Origin: JADKAV01 sp963732355
Lineage (GTDB): Bacteria; Actinomycetota; Actinomycetes; S36-B12; UBA10799
Reading direction: 5' to 3'
DNA length: 64,000 nt
Assembly: GCA_963732355.1 (NCBI GenBank)
Contig: CAVSZD010000003.1
Location: forward strand, 1-64,000
A program made the translations under genes and the position numbers. Within the stretch, counting starts at the first letter, position 1; every line of letters begins with the position of its first letter. Below the pieces are notes generated by a model, which worked only from the letters and a program-made list of their open reading frames with translations, ran no database searches and was not told the DNA's origin. This document shows, in pieces, positions 28,966 through 37,786 of this stretch.

Positions 28966-30687
28966 GTGGGTCATGTTGACGTGTCTGGGGTGCGCTACGA
29001 ACTTCCGGACGGGCGGGTGTTGCTCGACGACGTCTCCTTCCGGGTCGGGGACGGGCAGAAGGTCGCGCTGGTCGGGGCAAACGGGTCCGGAAAGACGACG
29101 CTGCTGCGGATCATCATCGGCGACGTCCCAGCCCACGGCGGTGCTGTCTCGCGTTCTGGTGGGCTCGGGGTGATGCGGCAGTTCGTGGGCCAAGGAGTCG
29201 TTGACGAAGTCACTGATCCCACCGTGGCGGACCTCCTGCTCTCCGTGGCGCCGCCGCGAGTGCGCGCTGCTGCCCGCGCCATCGAGGCGTGCGAACTGGC
29301 ACTCATGGAAGCCGACGACAGTGCGACCCAGATGAAGTACGCCGAGGCACTCGCGGAATACACCGACGCGGGCGGTTACGACGCCGAGGTGACCTGGGAC
29401 GTGTGCACCACCTCAGCGCTGGGCATGCCCTTCGACAAGGTCAAGTACCGGTCGCTGCGCACGTTGTCCGGCGGGGAGCAGAAGCGGTTGGTTCTGGAGT
29501 ACCTGCTGGCCGGTCCCGACGAGGTGCTGTTGCTCGACGAACCCGACAACTACCTCGACGTGCCAGGCAAAGTCTGGTTGGAACAGCGGATCAGGGAGTC
29601 GGCCAAGACGATCTTGTTCATCTCCCACGATCGTGAGTTGCTGGCCAACACCGCCACCCGGGTCGTCACCGTCGAACTCGGCGCCGCGGGCAACCAGGTG
29701 TGGACCCATCCCGGCGGTTACGCGACCTACCACGACGCGCGGCGGGCCCGGTTCGCGCGCCTCGACGAACTGCGACGGCGCTGGGATGAGGAGCACCAAA
29801 AGCTCAAGACGCTGGTGAACACCCTGCGGCAGAAGTCGACCTTCAACGACGGAATGGCCAGTCGTTATCAAGCAGCCCAGACCCGGCTTCGAAAGTTCGA
29901 GGAGGTCGGCCCGCCTACAGAGCAGCCGCGGGAGCAGCGCGTGGTAATGCGCCTGACCGGTGGACGGACCGGCAAGCGGGCGCTGGTCTGCGAGAGCCTC
30001 GAGTTGCGACTGCCGGACGCGGAGTTGATGCGGCCCTTCGACCTGGAGATCTGGTACGGCGAACGGGTGGCCGTCCTGGGTTCCAACGGGTCGGGCAAGT
30101 CGCATTTCCTGAGGCTGCTTGCCGCGGGCGGCTCGCAGCCGGACCTCGAACACTCACCGGTTGGCGAGGCGGACATTGCCCATGTCGCGCACACCGGGAC
30201 CGCCCGGCTTGGCGCTCGCGTGCGACCCGGCTGGTTCGTCCAGACCCACGAGCATCCGGAGTTGGCCGGACGCACGTTGTTGGACATCCTGCATCGGGGT
30301 GACCGCACAGCCGACGGTCGCGGTCGGGCCGGATTGGGCCGCGAACAAGCCGCTCGCGTCCTCGACAGGTACGAACTGGCGCACGCGGCGGAGCAGAGTT
30401 TCGACGCGCTTTCCGGCGGCCAGCAGGCACGATTCCAGATCCTCTTGCTGGAACTGTCCGGGGCAACGATGCTGCTACTCGATGAGCCGACGGACAACCT
30501 CGATGTGGAGTCTGCCGAAGCACTGGAGGAGGGCTTGGCCGCTTTCGAGGGCACGGTTCTGGCAGTGACCCACGACCGATGGTTCGCCCGTGGCTTCGAC
30601 CGGTTCCTGGTCTTCGGTGCCGACGGCGTGGTCTATGAGTCAGACGAGCCGGTGTGGGACGAACAGCGAGTCCAGCGCGCGCGGTGA
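28966..30687 (+). CDS. ABC-F family ATPase
   Basis: 573 aa, GTG at 28966. Two ABC domains without membrane segments: Walker A GANGSGKTT and GSNGSGKSH, signatures LSGGEQKRL and LSGGQQARF, Walker B LLLDEPDNYLD and LLLDEPTDNLD, joined by a charged helical linker (about 270-330). ABC-F proteins bind the ribosomal E site and regulate translation or give antibiotic resistance; which one applies here is not decided by sequence. It lies between palindrome B1 and a convergent oxidoreductase gene 4 nt away. Confidence 0.9.
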   Translation: MGHVDVSGVRYELPDGRVLLDDVSFRVGDGQKVALVGANGSGKTTLLRIIIGDVPAHGGAVSRSGGLGVMRQFVGQGVVDEVTDPTVADLLLSVAPPRVRAAARAIEACELALMEADDSATQMKYAEALAEYTDAGGYDAEVTWDVCTTSALGMPFDKVKYRSLRTLSGGEQKRLVLEYLLAGPDEVLLLDEPDNYLDVPGKVWLEQRIRESAKTILFISHDRELLANTATRVVTVELGAAGNQVWTHPGGYATYHDARRARFARLDELRRRWDEEHQKLKTLVNTLRQKSTFNDGMASRYQAAQTRLRKFEEVGPPTEQPREQRVVMRLTGGRTGKRALVCESLELRLPDAELMRPFDLEIWYGERVAVLGSNGSGKSHFLRLLAAGGSQPDLEHSPVGEADIAHVAHTGTARLGARVRPGWFVQTHEHPELAGRTLLDILHRGDRTADGRGRAGLGREQAARVLDRYELAHAAEQSFDALSGGQQARFQILLLELSGATMLLLDEPTDNLDVESAEALEEGLAAFEGTVLAVTHDRWFARGFDRFLVFGADGVVYESDEPVWDEQRVQRAR

Positions 30688-30691
30688 GTTG

Positions 30692-31663
30692 TCACTGCCC
30701 GACGTTCACCACGACCTTGCCTATTGGCCGACCTTCACGGACCAGAGCGACCGCATCCGCTGCCTGCTCCAGCGGGAACTGCGAATCGATGACCGGCCTC
30801 ACATGTCCTGCTTCGATCAGTTCACGAAGTTCGTCCAAAGATGCGGTGTCCTCCTTGGCTACGAACGTACCGATGTGCTGTTTGGAGAACACGTTGAGCA
30901 TCGCGCCGGCCGCTATGGCGCCGAGCGGTCCGGTCCACCGGTTACCGTCGCCGAAGGACTGGATCAGCGTGCCGCGCGGGGTGAGGGCCCTGCGTAGATG
31001 GCGCACCGGATAGGTGCCACCGAGTTGCAGGATCAGGTCGTAGCGGTTGTTCCCGGAGACCGGATCCTGCTGGGTGTAGTCGATCAGGCGATCGGCGCCG
31101 AGGCTGCTGACCAGGTCGAGTCCGCGGGTGCTGCACACCCCGGTGACTTCGGCGCCGGTGTGCTTGGCGAGTTGCACGGCGAAGGTTCCAACACCGCCTG
31201 AGGCGCCGATGATCAGGACCTTCTGGCCGCGTGCGATGCCACCGCGGCGCAAACCCTGTAACGCAGTGATAGCGGCCAGCGGTACAGCAGCTGCCTGTTC
31301 GAAGGTGAGGCTCGCTGGCTTGAGTGCCAGGCTCGCCGCCGGAGCCGCCAGGAACTCCCCGAAGGCGCCATCGGCGAACCCGTAAACTGCGTCGCCGGCC
31401 ACCACGCCCTGAACCTCGCCGCCGACCTCTTCGGCGATGCCGGCGAAGTCCGCGCCCACGATTCGCCGTGGCGACCGAACCCCGCCGAGCATGGGGCGCA
31501 TCAGCAGTGGCTCGCCGCAGATGAGATGCCAGTCGTACGGATTGGCCGAAGCGGCCCGCACGCGCACCAGCACCTGGTCGGCCTTCGGTCGGGGGGCCTC
31601 CACCTGGGTCAGGTGTAGAACCTGGCGTGGATCCCCGTAACCCTGCTGCTCGATCGCTTTCAA
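30692..31663 (-). CDS. NADP-dependent quinone oxidoreductase-like (zinc-free MDR)
   Basis: 323 aa from a TTG start at 31663, preferred because AGGAAGGG lies 7 nt upstream and the N-terminus (KAIEQQGYGDPRQVL) fits the family. GroES-like domain first, then a Rossmann domain with VLIIGASGGVGTFAVQLAKH (about 145-164). No Cys/His zinc ligands are evident, as in quinone oxidoreductases. It probably reduces quinones or enones with NADPH in the cytosol. Convergent with the ABC-F gene. Confidence 0.87.
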   Translation of the reverse strand: MKAIEQQGYGDPRQVLHLTQVEAPRPKADQVLVRVRAASANPYDWHLICGEPLLMRPMLGGVRSPRRIVGADFAGIAEEVGGEVQGVVAGDAVYGFADGAFGEFLAAPAASLALKPASLTFEQAAAVPLAAITALQGLRRGGIARGQKVLIIGASGGVGTFAVQLAKHTGAEVTGVCSTRGLDLVSSLGADRLIDYTQQDPVSGNNRYDLILQLGGTYPVRHLRRALTPRGTLIQSFGDGNRWTGPLGAIAAGAMLNVFSKQHIGTFVAKEDTASLDELRELIEAGHVRPVIDSQFPLEQAADAVALVREGRPIGKVVVNVGQ

Positions 31664-31810
31664 GGGACACCCTTCCTGCCACTTGCCACGGTAGCCGCGT
31701 TGTATGAGCTGTGAGATCCAACAGAGCATCGTTCTAGAGTGGAACCCCCGTCGGGGGACCCGATCGGAGGACCATGTCCGCAAGGCCCACCCCGCACGGC
31801 CGCTGAGTCG

Positions 31811-32587
31811 ATGTTGCCCAGTCACGTGTCACTTGATGTCCCACCTGTGACGATCGGCATCGACCTGGCGTCGAAACCGGTCAAGACTGCGCTGTGCTCC
31901 ATCTCCTGGCGCGGTGATCATGCCGTGGCGGACTTCGACGCCGATACCTCGGATGAGCACATCGTGGACGTGATGGCATCGGCCACCAAAGTTGGCCTGG
32001 ACTGCCCGCTGGGTTGGCCGGAGCCGTTCGTGCGGGCGATCACCGCCCACTCGCAGATGGATCCTTGGCCAGGTCGTGGCTTGGACCCGGAGCAGTACCG
32101 CAGGACGCTGGCCTACCGGGAGACGGATCGAGTGATCCAGGACTCCGGGCGGCCACCGTTGTCGGTGTCGACGGACCGCATCGGGATCGTGGCTATGCGA
32201 TGGGCCGGCATTGCTGATGCTCTCGCGCTGCGGGGTCGCACGATCGATCTCAGCGGTAGGGGCCTTGTCGCCGAGGTCTATCCGGCGGCCGCCCTGCGTG
32301 CGTGGGGTTTGCCGGATCGCGGTTACAAGGGCAAGGGCCAGATGGCTGAGGTAGCGGTGCGCCTCGACTTGCTGCTGAGCCGGCTTCCGTCGCTGCGGTT
32401 CGCGGAAGGTGCCGAGGACCTCTGTCGCACCAGCCACGACGCGCTCGACGCACTGATCTGTGCGCTTGTGGCCAGAGCCATCGTGCTGGGTCGCACGCGC
32501 TGGCCGGACTCTGATGAGAGGTGGCGGCTGGCCGCGATCGAAGGCTGGATCCACGTACCTTCGGGTGACCCTTCGGAACTGTGTTGA
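31811..32587 (+). CDS. DUF429 family protein
   Basis: 258 aa from the ATG at 31811, or shorter from a GTG at 31847 directly before TIGIDLASKPVKTALC. That motif and the late CRTSHDALDALICALVARA are DUF429 hallmarks; the fold is RNase H-like with acidic residues, biochemical function unknown. Start choice is unclear: the only strong ribosome-binding site (GGAGGACC) precedes an out-of-frame ATG at 31774 that encodes just ten residues (to TGA at 31806). That could be a leader peptide or a sign of an indel. A CCCCCG-TC-GGGGG hairpin lies upstream at 31746-31758. Confidence 0.72.
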   Translation: MLPSHVSLDVPPVTIGIDLASKPVKTALCSISWRGDHAVADFDADTSDEHIVDVMASATKVGLDCPLGWPEPFVRAITAHSQMDPWPGRGLDPEQYRRTLAYRETDRVIQDSGRPPLSVSTDRIGIVAMRWAGIADALALRGRTIDLSGRGLVAEVYPAAALRAWGLPDRGYKGKGQMAEVAVRLDLLLSRLPSLRFAEGAEDLCRTSHDALDALICALVARAIVLGRTRWPDSDERWRLAAIEGWIHVPSGDPSELC

Positions 32588-32632
32588 GTGGTCGGCAGGC
32601 AGGTTGGGTCACGCATTTAGGTCCACGCCACG

Positions 32633-32710
32633 CGTTGGGTGGGGCTCGTGCAGTTGGTTGACGTTCAGCGCGCGACGAGCATCAACCAACTACCCGAACG
32701 TCAACCAACG
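32633..32710. repeat. Palindromic element family B, copy B2
   Basis: 78 bp, from CGTTGGGTGGGGCTCGTGCA to ACGTCAACCAACG, same orientation as B1. It starts 45 nt after the DUF429 stop. A reading frame entering it from 32639 would translate the element as part of the next protein (VQLVDVQRATSINQLPERQP), which I regard as accidental. Confidence 0.9.
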
Positions 32711-32719
32711 GGTGTTCGG

Positions 32720-33178
32720 GTGTCTGTCTGGCCGTCACGGACCCTCGGCAGGTTCGTCGGGTTCCTCTACGCCGGGCCACTCCTGCCGTACATCGTCGTG
32801 GTGCTCGATGACGGCGGCGCGGTGATGTACTCGGCCGATGGGCGGATCTTTGCGGACAACGCGGCTCTCTTTCTCAACAACGGGTGCACGAGCGCCGTGC
32901 TGTTCGCAAACACTAACCCGGGGCTGGAACCGTATTTGAAGGCTGCCGGTGGTCCGGGGCGCTCGGTGTTCCAGGTGGCCAACTCCCCGACGGTAGATGC
33001 GTGGAAGATCGCTGAGACGACCACCACGTCGGTGCCGGTGGCCGCGAATAGTCTCTTCCAGAAGAGTTCGACCACAGGGGTGTGTTCGGCGGCCACTAAC
33101 GCTGCCGGGTTCATCCTGCCGCTGGCCCCGGCGCAGGCGCCGAAGCTGGGAAACGGCGCGCTGCGAGTGATCCGCTAG
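32720..33178 (+). CDS. Hypothetical protein, probably N-terminally truncated
   Basis: 152 aa from a GTG at 32720 right after palindrome B2; no ribosome-binding site is seen. A short hydrophobic stretch (VGFLYAGPLLPYIVVVL) leads into a Ser/Thr/Asn/Ala-rich part with three regularly spaced Cys-containing or Asn-rich strands (DGRIFADNAALFLNNGC and VANSPTVDAWKIAE). It looks like the C-terminal piece of an exported protein whose signal peptide was lost when B2 inserted or the region rearranged (inference). No family recognised. Convergent with the next gene, 17 nt apart. Confidence 0.4.
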   Translation: MSVWPSRTLGRFVGFLYAGPLLPYIVVVLDDGGAVMYSADGRIFADNAALFLNNGCTSAVLFANTNPGLEPYLKAAGGPGRSVFQVANSPTVDAWKIAETTTTSVPVAANSLFQKSSTTGVCSAATNAAGFILPLAPAQAPKLGNGALRVIR

Positions 33179-33195
33179 CCACGGATGCTTGGCCT

Positions 33196-33771
33196 TCAGC
33201 CATGCGACTGGATGGCCGTTCTCCGCGCCAGCGACCAGGCGGCGTGGCCTATCGCGACCGGCAAGATCACCATTGCGCCCATAGGGGTAAACACCTCGTA
33301 CGTCAGGCTGCTGTTCGGGTCCGATGAGCCTCGAACCCGACCCAGCAGCGAGCCCAGCGGAATGCCTGTCGCGTTGCCCCACATGATCATGCGGGTGGCG
33401 CGCAGGATGCACTGGGCTCGGTCTTCTCCGTATCGCTGAACCAACTGCGACCAAGCAGCGGGCTCGGGTCGCCCGCGAGTATCTGCGTAGTGCTGTGCGA
33501 AGGCCAAACCGGGGAGTTCTTCGCTGGGCACACCGTCGGCCACTCCCGCGAGCAGTGCGCGCACCTCGGTTTCTGACAAACCCACCTCAAGGGCAATACG
33601 CGAGTGGGCGTAAGAGCACAAGTCGCATCCGTTGACCTGTGTGACGGCTAGCATGATGCGCTCGGAGGCCTGCTTGTCGCATCGGGCGTGGCGTGTCGCC
33701 CACGCTGTGTGCGCGGCACGCACAGTGATCCAGTAGATCTCGCGCAAGGAGTAGTGCTTGCGCGCCACCAT
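33196..33771 (-). CDS. Carboxymuconolactone decarboxylase / AhpD-like protein
   Basis: 191 aa. GGAGG lies just upstream of ATG 33771 and GTG 33768, so either may be used; a GTG at 33804 is less likely. The AhpD core has the redox motif CDLCSYAHSRIA (C-x-x-C-x-x-x-H, about 56-67) that acts as alkyl-hydroperoxidase in the AhpD subfamily. The C-terminal hydrophobic segment (MGAMVILPVAIGHAAWSLA) is unusual for cytosolic AhpD and suggests membrane contact. No AhpC is nearby. Confidence 0.83.
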   Translation of the reverse strand: MVARKHYSLREIYWITVRAAHTAWATRHARCDKQASERIMLAVTQVNGCDLCSYAHSRIALEVGLSETEVRALLAGVADGVPSEELPGLAFAQHYADTRGRPEPAAWSQLVQRYGEDRAQCILRATRMIMWGNATGIPLGSLLGRVRGSSDPNSSLTYEVFTPMGAMVILPVAIGHAAWSLARRTAIQSHG

Positions 33772-33908
33772 GGTCCTCCGGCGCGGCTTGCGAACTGAGT
33801 CCACACCGAGGTAACACAGATACCAGCAGGGGGTATTCCCTAAGACGACCTCGACCTCTCTAGGCGCCTATGTCAGGATGGACGCTTACACAACCCAGGA
33901 GGCGGCCC

Positions 33909-34346
33909 ATGGCCGGTAGCAGCGACGGATTCAGCGCAGCTGAGCGCAAGGCGATGAAGCAGCGAGCCGAGGAACTGTCCGCCAACAAGGGCGTCAAGGG
34001 CGCGGCCAAAAAGGCGAAGGAATACGAGGCCTGTATAGAGGCAATCGACGCCCTCACTGGTCTGGACCGGACGATCGCCGAGCGCTTCCACGTGGTCGTA
34101 TCTGAAGAGGCGCCGCAGCTGGACCCGAAGACCTGGTACGGCTTTCCGTCCTATGCCAGGGATGGCAAGGTGGTCACCTTCGTCCAGCCCGCTTCCAAGT
34201 TCGACGCGCGGTACGCGAGCATCGGGTTCAACGAGGACGCGCTATTGGACGAGGGTGCGATGTGGGCGACAGCCTTCGCCGTGGTGGAGTGGACTGACGC
34301 CGTGGAGACGCAGTTGCGCGCCTTAGTGAAACGGGCCGCGGGATAG
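33909..34346 (+). CDS. DUF1801/YdhG-like protein
   Basis: 145 aa. The ATG at 33909 has AGGAGG 6 nt upstream; the earlier ATG at 33870 has none. A Lys/Ala-rich N-terminal third (residues about 10-45) precedes the YdhG-like domain, with PKTWYGFPSYARDGKVVTFV and the late GAMWATAFAVVEWTDAV. The fold is shared with frataxin-like iron chaperones and DUF1801 proteins; function unproven. Convergent with the beta-lactamase-fold gene, 13 nt apart. Confidence 0.75.
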   Translation: MAGSSDGFSAAERKAMKQRAEELSANKGVKGAAKKAKEYEACIEAIDALTGLDRTIAERFHVVVSEEAPQLDPKTWYGFPSYARDGKVVTFVQPASKFDARYASIGFNEDALLDEGAMWATAFAVVEWTDAVETQLRALVKRAAG

Positions 34347-34359
34347 GGACGACCCGCCC

Positions 34360-35478
34360 TCAGGCCATTCCGGTGGGCGTGGTGCTGGGGTAACCCATCT
34401 CCGCCGAGACCGCGTCGAACAGCCGAGCGGTGGCGGCCATGCAGGGCGCTTCGGTCGTGATCGTGGCGCCCGCGAGTCCCGGCGGACATTTCCCGGCGAC
34501 GATGTCTCCCGCGGTCAATACAACGGCGGTCGCCTGCGCTTCGGGGTGGTAGTAGCACGAGGCGCGGTAGCCCGGGATGTGCCCTGAGTGCCCGATCCAG
34601 CCGCTGATGCGCATCAGGCCGATCCCGTACTCCACCCCGGGCGCGAGCGCTGAGGCGTCGGCAAGCGAGGCGATGCGCATCGCTTGTGACTCGGGGGTGA
34701 GCAGTGCCCCGGTTCCCAGGGCGTTGGCGTAGGCGAGCAGATCCTCTGCGGTGGAGATCAGGGCTCCCGCAGTGCTGCCCCAGCACGGATTGAAGTCAGT
34801 GGCGTCAACCGGTTGCTCGGGCGTGGCGCCGGGAAAGACGAGCGTGTAACCGCGCGCGAACGGGTCCGGCATGGACGACGATTCCCCGGGCCACAAGGTG
34901 TTCGACATCCCCAGAGGGTTCAGGATCCGCTCGCTGAGCAGTGTCGTGAAGGACTTGCCGGAGACCTGCTCCAGGACCTTGCCGAGGATCGCGTAGTTCG
35001 TGTTGGAGTAGGCGAACTGCGCATCGGGTGCGAAGGCGCGGGGTGCGGCCAGCCCGACCTCGATCACCTCGTCCGAGTCGTGGACGGCGCTGGGATCCGC
35101 GACGATGCTGGCGATCAATCCCGGGTCGGCCGTGTAGTCGGCGATCCCACTGCGCATAGTGGCGAGCAACCGCAGGGTGATGCCCGCGATGTCGGTGGCG
35201 TGGGGCAGGTACATGGTGAGCGGATCGTCGAGACTTAACGCCTCTTCCGCGACGAGTTGCAGCAGGATCGTGGCGGTGAAGGTCTTGGTGACTGACCCGA
35301 TCCGCAGGTGCGTCTGCGCATTGATCGCGGAGTAAGGATCGGCGGTGCCGTAAGCCCCGAACCAGTTGCCGCCCGCGGTGTGAACGCCGACCACGGCGCC
35401 CGGGGTCCCAGTGCATAAGTCGAAGGCCGCTGCTGCCGCCCGGTCAAGCTCGGACTCTGGCAGGGCAGCAATTGGCAT
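34360..35478 (-). CDS. Serine hydrolase, beta-lactamase (class C) fold, cytosolic
   Basis: 372 aa from the ATG at 35478. S-x-x-K motif SVTK (in RIGSVTKTFTATILL), Y-x-N motif YSNTN, and HSG motif in GHSGHIPGY, all in the right order. No signal peptide, unlike the related protein at 23251. Family roles include D-amino-peptidase and esterase; substrate unknown. It diverges from the Tat-exported phosphoesterase with 131 bp between starts; a TTGACA (35517-35522) in that gap is a possible -35 for the rightward gene. Confidence 0.87.
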   Translation of the reverse strand: MPIAALPESELDRAAAAAFDLCTGTPGAVVGVHTAGGNWFGAYGTADPYSAINAQTHLRIGSVTKTFTATILLQLVAEEALSLDDPLTMYLPHATDIAGITLRLLATMRSGIADYTADPGLIASIVADPSAVHDSDEVIEVGLAAPRAFAPDAQFAYSNTNYAILGKVLEQVSGKSFTTLLSERILNPLGMSNTLWPGESSSMPDPFARGYTLVFPGATPEQPVDATDFNPCWGSTAGALISTAEDLLAYANALGTGALLTPESQAMRIASLADASALAPGVEYGIGLMRISGWIGHSGHIPGYRASCYYHPEAQATAVVLTAGDIVAGKCPPGLAGATITTEAPCMAATARLFDAVSAEMGYPSTTPTGMA

Positions 35479-35609
35479 TCTGCGATTGTGGCAGGACGAG
35501 TGCCCGCACGAGCCACTTGACACCCATTTGCGTAACAGGCGAGAACACAAGAAATGTCGTGGCTTTGTGCAACGATGACGTGTTCGCCCCTCAACCGCTT
35601 GGAGTCCAT

Positions 35610-37409
35610 ATGGCGCATATGAGTCGACGATCGTTCATGGCCTTCAGCGGTGCGGTCGCAGCTTCCTTGGGCCTGCCCCGATCAGTAGTCGGCCCTGCCA
35701 TGGCCGCACCGCTGGCCCCGGCAGACGTACCGACGACCTTGCGACAGACGATCCGGCAGTCCACAACTGGTAATCGTGCGTACCGCACGTTGCTCTCCGC
35801 GCCAGGCGAGCCGTTCATCGTCCGCGAGGATCTGGTGGGGTCCAGGCCTTCGCCGGGACGAGTAGCCAGTCGACGTTCGTTGGCGTATCTGGGGCACACC
35901 TCTGACATCCACATCCAGGACACGCAGTCCCCGGCGCGGCTGGAACCGACCAACGCCTTCAGCATGACGTTGCTCCCGGGAACGTGCCGCCCGCAGCAGT
36001 CCATGTCGCTGTTCGTGCAGGCGCAGATGGTCCAGGCTTTCAGTGAAGCAGCCAGCAGCCCCGTGACCGGCTCCCCGATGGCGGCGGTGCTCAACACCGG
36101 CGACTCCTCCGACCAGATCTCCAACCTCGAGACCCGCTGGTACATCAAGGTCATGGACGGTGTGCCGGTCATGGCGAACTCCGGTGCCGAGGGCCAGTAC
36201 GAGGGGGTCGAGGTCTGGCCCGAGGCAACCTACGCCTACCACCCCGACAACCCGGCCGGGGACGTGTGGGGGGAGTACGGATTCCCGCAGATCCCGGGGC
36301 TGATGGAAGCGATCGTGAGCACTGAGATCACCAGCCCGGGCATGCCGGCGCCGTGGTTCTCGGTGTTCGGCAACCACGACGTGCTGCTCAACGGGTTTGT
36401 CGGGCAGGACGACTCGCTGCGTTCCCTGGCAACCGGACACACGAAGTACTGGTCGTTCCCCTCGTGGATGACCGACCAGTTCACCGGGATGGCCACAGAC
36501 ACCAGCCCACTGCAGCGCGGTCTGGACTTTGTGCGCCAGCAGTTCGGCCTGGTGGGTGGCTTCAAGCGGGTGGAGGCCGATCCGGATCGTCAGCTTCTGC
36601 AGGGCCAGGACTTCATGGCCGCGCACTTCGAGGACACCGGCGCTGGGCCAGGGCCGGTCGGCCACGGCTTTACCCAAAGCAATCTGGATGAGAACACCAC
36701 GTTCTGGACCACGGACATCGGCCCGAACCTGCGGCTGTTCGGCCTCGATACCTGCAACCGGCTCACCGGGGCCGACGGGGCGGTGCCCAAGAACCAGTTC
36801 GACTGGCTTGAGGCGGCGCTGCAGGAGTGCGTGGCGCAGGACAAGTTGGCGATCGTACTCAGCCATCACAACAGCCTGACCCTGGAGAACACAGCCGAGT
36901 CCGCGTTCCACCCAGGTGAGCCGCTGATTCACGCCGACGAGTTCATCGCGATGCTGCTGAAATACCCCAACATGATCGCCTGGCTCAACGGTCACACGCA
37001 CACCAACACGATCAAGGCCCACCCGAACGCAGACAAGACCGGCGGCTTCTGGGAGATCACCACCGCCTCGTGCATCGACTACCCCCAGCAGCAGCAGGTT
37101 GTGGACATCTGCGACAACCGCGACGGCACCATGTCGATCTTCGCGATCGTGCTCGACCACGCCTCACCGGCTCAGTGGACCGGCGGCGACTTCTCCCAGG
37201 TCGGTATTGCGACACTGAGCCGGGAATTAGCCAGCAATGACTGGACAGCCACACCGTTCGCGTTGCTCGGCTCGGATCTGGACCGCAACGTGGAGCTCAT
37301 TCTGCCTGCGCCCTTTGATCTCGAGAAGATCACCGATGCCGACCTTGCCAAGGAGATCGCGAAACGAAAAGCCGTCGTCTTGAAGAACACGAAGGGGGCC
37401 GGGGCATGA
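35610..37409 (+). CDS. Tat-exported metallophosphoesterase (TIGR03767-like)
   Basis: 599 aa from ATG 35610 (or 35619); GGAG lies about 5 nt upstream. Twin-arginine signal MSRRSFMAFSGAVAASLG with cleavage near GPAMA-AP. Calcineurin-type metal motifs in order: D-x-H in TSDIHIQD, GD in VLNTGDSSDQ, GNHD in FSVFGNHD, H in VLSHHNS and GHTH in WLNGHTHTN. Length and spacing resemble the actinobacterial TIGR03767 group (recalled, not searched). It starts an operon with a lipoprotein and a membrane protein, each overlapping by 4 nt, suggesting an envelope-associated complex that hydrolyses extracellular phosphoesters. Confidence 0.83.
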   Translation: MAHMSRRSFMAFSGAVAASLGLPRSVVGPAMAAPLAPADVPTTLRQTIRQSTTGNRAYRTLLSAPGEPFIVREDLVGSRPSPGRVASRRSLAYLGHTSDIHIQDTQSPARLEPTNAFSMTLLPGTCRPQQSMSLFVQAQMVQAFSEAASSPVTGSPMAAVLNTGDSSDQISNLETRWYIKVMDGVPVMANSGAEGQYEGVEVWPEATYAYHPDNPAGDVWGEYGFPQIPGLMEAIVSTEITSPGMPAPWFSVFGNHDVLLNGFVGQDDSLRSLATGHTKYWSFPSWMTDQFTGMATDTSPLQRGLDFVRQQFGLVGGFKRVEADPDRQLLQGQDFMAAHFEDTGAGPGPVGHGFTQSNLDENTTFWTTDIGPNLRLFGLDTCNRLTGADGAVPKNQFDWLEAALQECVAQDKLAIVLSHHNSLTLENTAESAFHPGEPLIHADEFIAMLLKYPNMIAWLNGHTHTNTIKAHPNADKTGGFWEITTASCIDYPQQQQVVDICDNRDGTMSIFAIVLDHASPAQWTGGDFSQVGIATLSRELASNDWTATPFALLGSDLDRNVELILPAPFDLEKITDADLAKEIAKRKAVVLKNTKGAGA

Positions 37410-37786
37410 AGAGATTGTTAGCTGTCCTGGCACTGATCCCGCTGGCCGGGTGCACACAGATCGCCCAATTGCAGCCGGTCGCTGGGGCTGAGATCACGGC
37501 GGTCCGGATCGCCACGAACGACGTGCTGGTCGATCAGAACGTGCCTATCGACGTCGCACCTGTCTGCGAGTTGGAGGGGGAGACGTACGTCTGTCTCGGG
37601 ACAACACGGGTGGGTGCGCAGATCCGGTCGGAGGCCAGGGTGCTGGAGGCCTTCGGAGCCACGAAGACCCAGTACGGTGCCGACTCGCCGGCGGTGATCT
37701 CGCTAAAGGTGAATGTGGGCCCCAAAGAGATCTTCAACGGGCAGGTCGAGAGCCAGCTCGCTGAGAACGCACAGGAGGCGAAGTGA
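37406..37786 (+). CDS. Small lipoprotein
   Basis: 126 aa, ATG overlapping the phosphoesterase stop (ATGA). Signal MKRLLAVLALIPLAGC with lipobox L-A-G-C; Cys16 would be lipidated. The mature part is small, with two further Cys (VCELEGETYVCLG) likely bridged. No family recognised. The overlap at both ends indicates it is made with the phosphoesterase and the membrane protein that follow it. Confidence 0.75.
   Translation: MKRLLAVLALIPLAGCTQIAQLQPVAGAEITAVRIATNDVLVDQNVPIDVAPVCELEGETYVCLGTTRVGAQIRSEARVLEAFGATKTQYGADSPAVISLKVNVGPKEIFNGQVESQLAENAQEAK

Noticed and set aside
35682..37160. 492-codon minus-strand frame opposite the phosphoesterase
   Set aside because: Shadow of a gene with intact metal-binding motifs.
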